Assembly (NCBI GenBank): GCA_022414725.1
Contig: CM039467.1
Coordinates: 6,813,101-6,877,100, forward strand
DNA length: 64,000 bases
Reading direction: 5' to 3'
From: Microglena sp. YARC
Taxonomy: Eukaryota; Chlorophyta; Chlorophyceae; Chlamydomonadales; Chlamydomonadaceae
Part shown: one piece after another, positions 62,401 through 64,000 of the stretch
How the letters are laid out: every line of letters starts with the position of its first letter
How positions within the stretch are numbered: position 1 is the first letter of the stretch
Translations under genes and position numbers: made by a program
The notes under the pieces: generated by a model
The model's input: the letters and a program-made list of their open reading frames with translations, nothing else
Databases searched by the model: none
Told to the model about the DNA's origin: nothing

Positions 62401-64000
62401 GAAAGTTTGACCACATGCCTATCACACTCCACATACCAGATGCTGCCCTTAGGCCTTCTCAAGGTACTATTAGTACACCTGCTGGTGGTAAACCTTCGCC
62501 CAAACTGAAATGGAAAGACAACTATGTCCAGATGTATGCACACACAATTAAGCGTGACCCAGACGTTAACCGATTACTTGACAATGCACTCCATAGCTCA
62601 TCTATGGAAGATTCAGAGAAGGGGATTGCTAGTGCTATTGAACTAGCCATAAGCAAATGCACACCGTGTCACAAACCTGTAGCTAAGCGTAAGCACGGGC
62701 CCGTGAACGCATGGTATGATGATGAATGCAATCGTGATAGACAGGCAGCAAGCCAAGCAGAACATCAACGTGGCTCTAGCTCCGACTTGGCTGGTTCTAT
62801 GCACAAGGAGTACAAGAGGATTCTCAGAAGAAAGAAGAGGAAGTGGCTAGAAACACGCATGGAGAACCTTCATACGAATCTTCGGCATAATCCGAAAAGT
62901 TTTTGGAAAGATGTGCGTGAGCCTAACAAGGCCACTACGGCAGATATCACAATTCATGATTGGACTGATTATTTTGCAGACCTCTTTGATGTGCAAGTAG
63001 GTATTGATCCAAGTCTGGATGCTAGGGACTTTGTCCCTCAAGCTGATGGACCTCATATAGAGGCCGCACCAACGTGGTTATGTCAAGACTTTACCACCCA
63101 GGAGGTGTTTTCTGTTCTCCAATCCCTACGGAAAAACTCCTCCCCCGGGGTAGATGGTATCCCTGCAGAATGGTACAGATTTGCTTCCCATGAGGCCAAC
63201 TCCCGATTTGTACAAGCTATGACTAACCTGTTTAATCTCATCTGGAAGACCTCTTACCCTAGCCAATGGGCTGCAGCTGCCTTGGTACCCGTACCCAAAT
63301 CCAAAGGCAGTGTGTATGACAAGGACAACTATCGAGGTCTTGCGGTGAGCAACTCCATAGGAAAGATCTTCTCCCTTTGCATGCTACGTAGACTAGATGA
63401 TTGGTCAGAAGAATTCAACCTCAGAGCCGCTGGCCAATATGGATTTAGAAGTGGTAGGGGTACTGCAGATGCATCATTCATTCTTAACCATATTGTAGAT
63501 AAATCTAGAGAGAAGAAAAAACCACTCTTTGTGGCTTTTGTTGATTTCAAGAAGGCTTATGATTGGGTCAACAGAGACTTGCTGTGGGATTGCTTAGCAA
63601 GGCTAGGAGTCAAGGACCCCTATCTCAGTATTCTGAAGTCCATGTATAATCATGTTGTTTTCCAAGTTCGCCTACATGGGGACATTGGATCCTCCTTTCC
63701 ATCCCTTGTAGGAGTTAAACAAGGAGACCCCCTATCCCCACTCCTATTCGGTCTGTTCATTGATAGAATTGAATCGTTCCTCCAATCCAAGCTCCCAAAT
63801 GTAGGGGCTGAGCTTAGGGGAAAGATTCTGCAACTGTTACTTTATGCTGATGACCTAGCTATAATGGCAGAATCCCCGGCAGATATGCAAGCGATGCTTG
63901 ACTGCCTGAGAGATTTCTGCGAGGCTACTAAGATGGCTGTGAATATAAAGAAAACTGAGATTGTCGTTTTCAACAAGCAATTCTGTGATGAGGCCCGCAT
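62400..64000 (+). CDS. LINE reverse transcriptase, open to window end
   Basis: Open without a stop for about 530 codons and cut by the window edge. In order: KFDHMPITLHIPD (end of endonuclease), a Lys/Arg-rich linker (RILRRKKRKWLETRMENL), NPKSFWKDVREPNKATTADI, then the RT domain: SPGVDGIPAEWYRFA (about 63149), VPVPKSKGSVYDKDNYRGLA, AAGQYGFRSGRGTADASFIL, FVAFVDFKKAYDWVNRDLLW (motif A, catalytic Asp), GVKQGDPLSPLLFGLF (motif B region) and LLYADDLAIMAE (motif C, catalytic YADD), then KMAVNIKKTEIVVFN. All catalytic residues are present, so this domain looks recently active. Clade (L1-, RTE- or alga-specific) cannot be fixed by eye. Confidence 0.92.

Larger units (their letters stand above)
61574..64000 (+). 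mobile_element. LINE (non-LTR retrotransposon), 3' end beyond window
   Basis: Endonuclease domain followed directly by reverse transcriptase in one direction, the order of APE-type LINEs. The 5' limit is uncertain: coding similarity is clear from about 61795 and plausible from 61574. The 3' UTR and tail are outside the window. It shows one in-frame stop and one frameshift in the endonuclease part, none in the RT part. Confidence 0.88.

Overview
This is a draft eukaryotic nuclear window, dominated by tandem repeats. Genes are split by canonical GT-AG introns. There are SINE-like elements, MITEs with 8-bp target duplications and a LINE, and short TTTAGGG-type telomere-like runs (CCCTAAA on the + strand). 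The homologies (a plant/yeast DET1-like histidine phosphatase, an SNase-like nuclease, a tRNA-Gly-like SINE head) fit a green alga or another protist with plant-type telomere sequence; the species is not resolved. There are two placeholder gaps of exactly 1000 N (3577-4576 and 43730-44729), and base quality is visibly poor beside them.

Layout. 1-10103: a 152-bp satellite. 10104-27910 (+): at least six exons of a histidine-phosphatase/phosphoglycerate-mutase-like gene, whose introns are almost wholly tandem arrays, SINEs and MITEs. One intron holds a 2.4-kb array of 21 copies of 117 bp, open on both strands. 27929-31570: SINE pieces and a 48/53-bp array. 31580-34017 (-): fragments of an SNase-like (thermonuclease) gene with a C-terminal KGNI...IYH motif. 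34618-43729: one MITE, a 67-bp array and A/T-rich arrays that decay into noise. 45219-56349 (+): a multi-exon ankyrin-repeat gene. 56351-58140: a MITE, a 110-bp array and a 53-bp array. 58195-58308: an isolated terminal exon. 58.3-61.6 kb: dispersed repeats. 61574-64000 (+): a LINE with endonuclease and reverse transcriptase, cut off by the window end.

The main observation is that in three genes the intron arrays are anchored on the splice junctions. Array units carry the adjoining splice site plus the first or last part of the neighbouring exon, repeated up to about 11 times, with the fullest exon copy at the end of the array. Introns therefore appear to have grown by tandem duplication of exon edges, leaving rows of decoy splice sites. 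Reading frames join cleanly across most phosphatase introns (phases 0/0, 2/2, 0/0, 2/2), so that gene may still be functional; the SNase gene and parts of the ankyrin gene show frameshifts that could be decay or assembly error.
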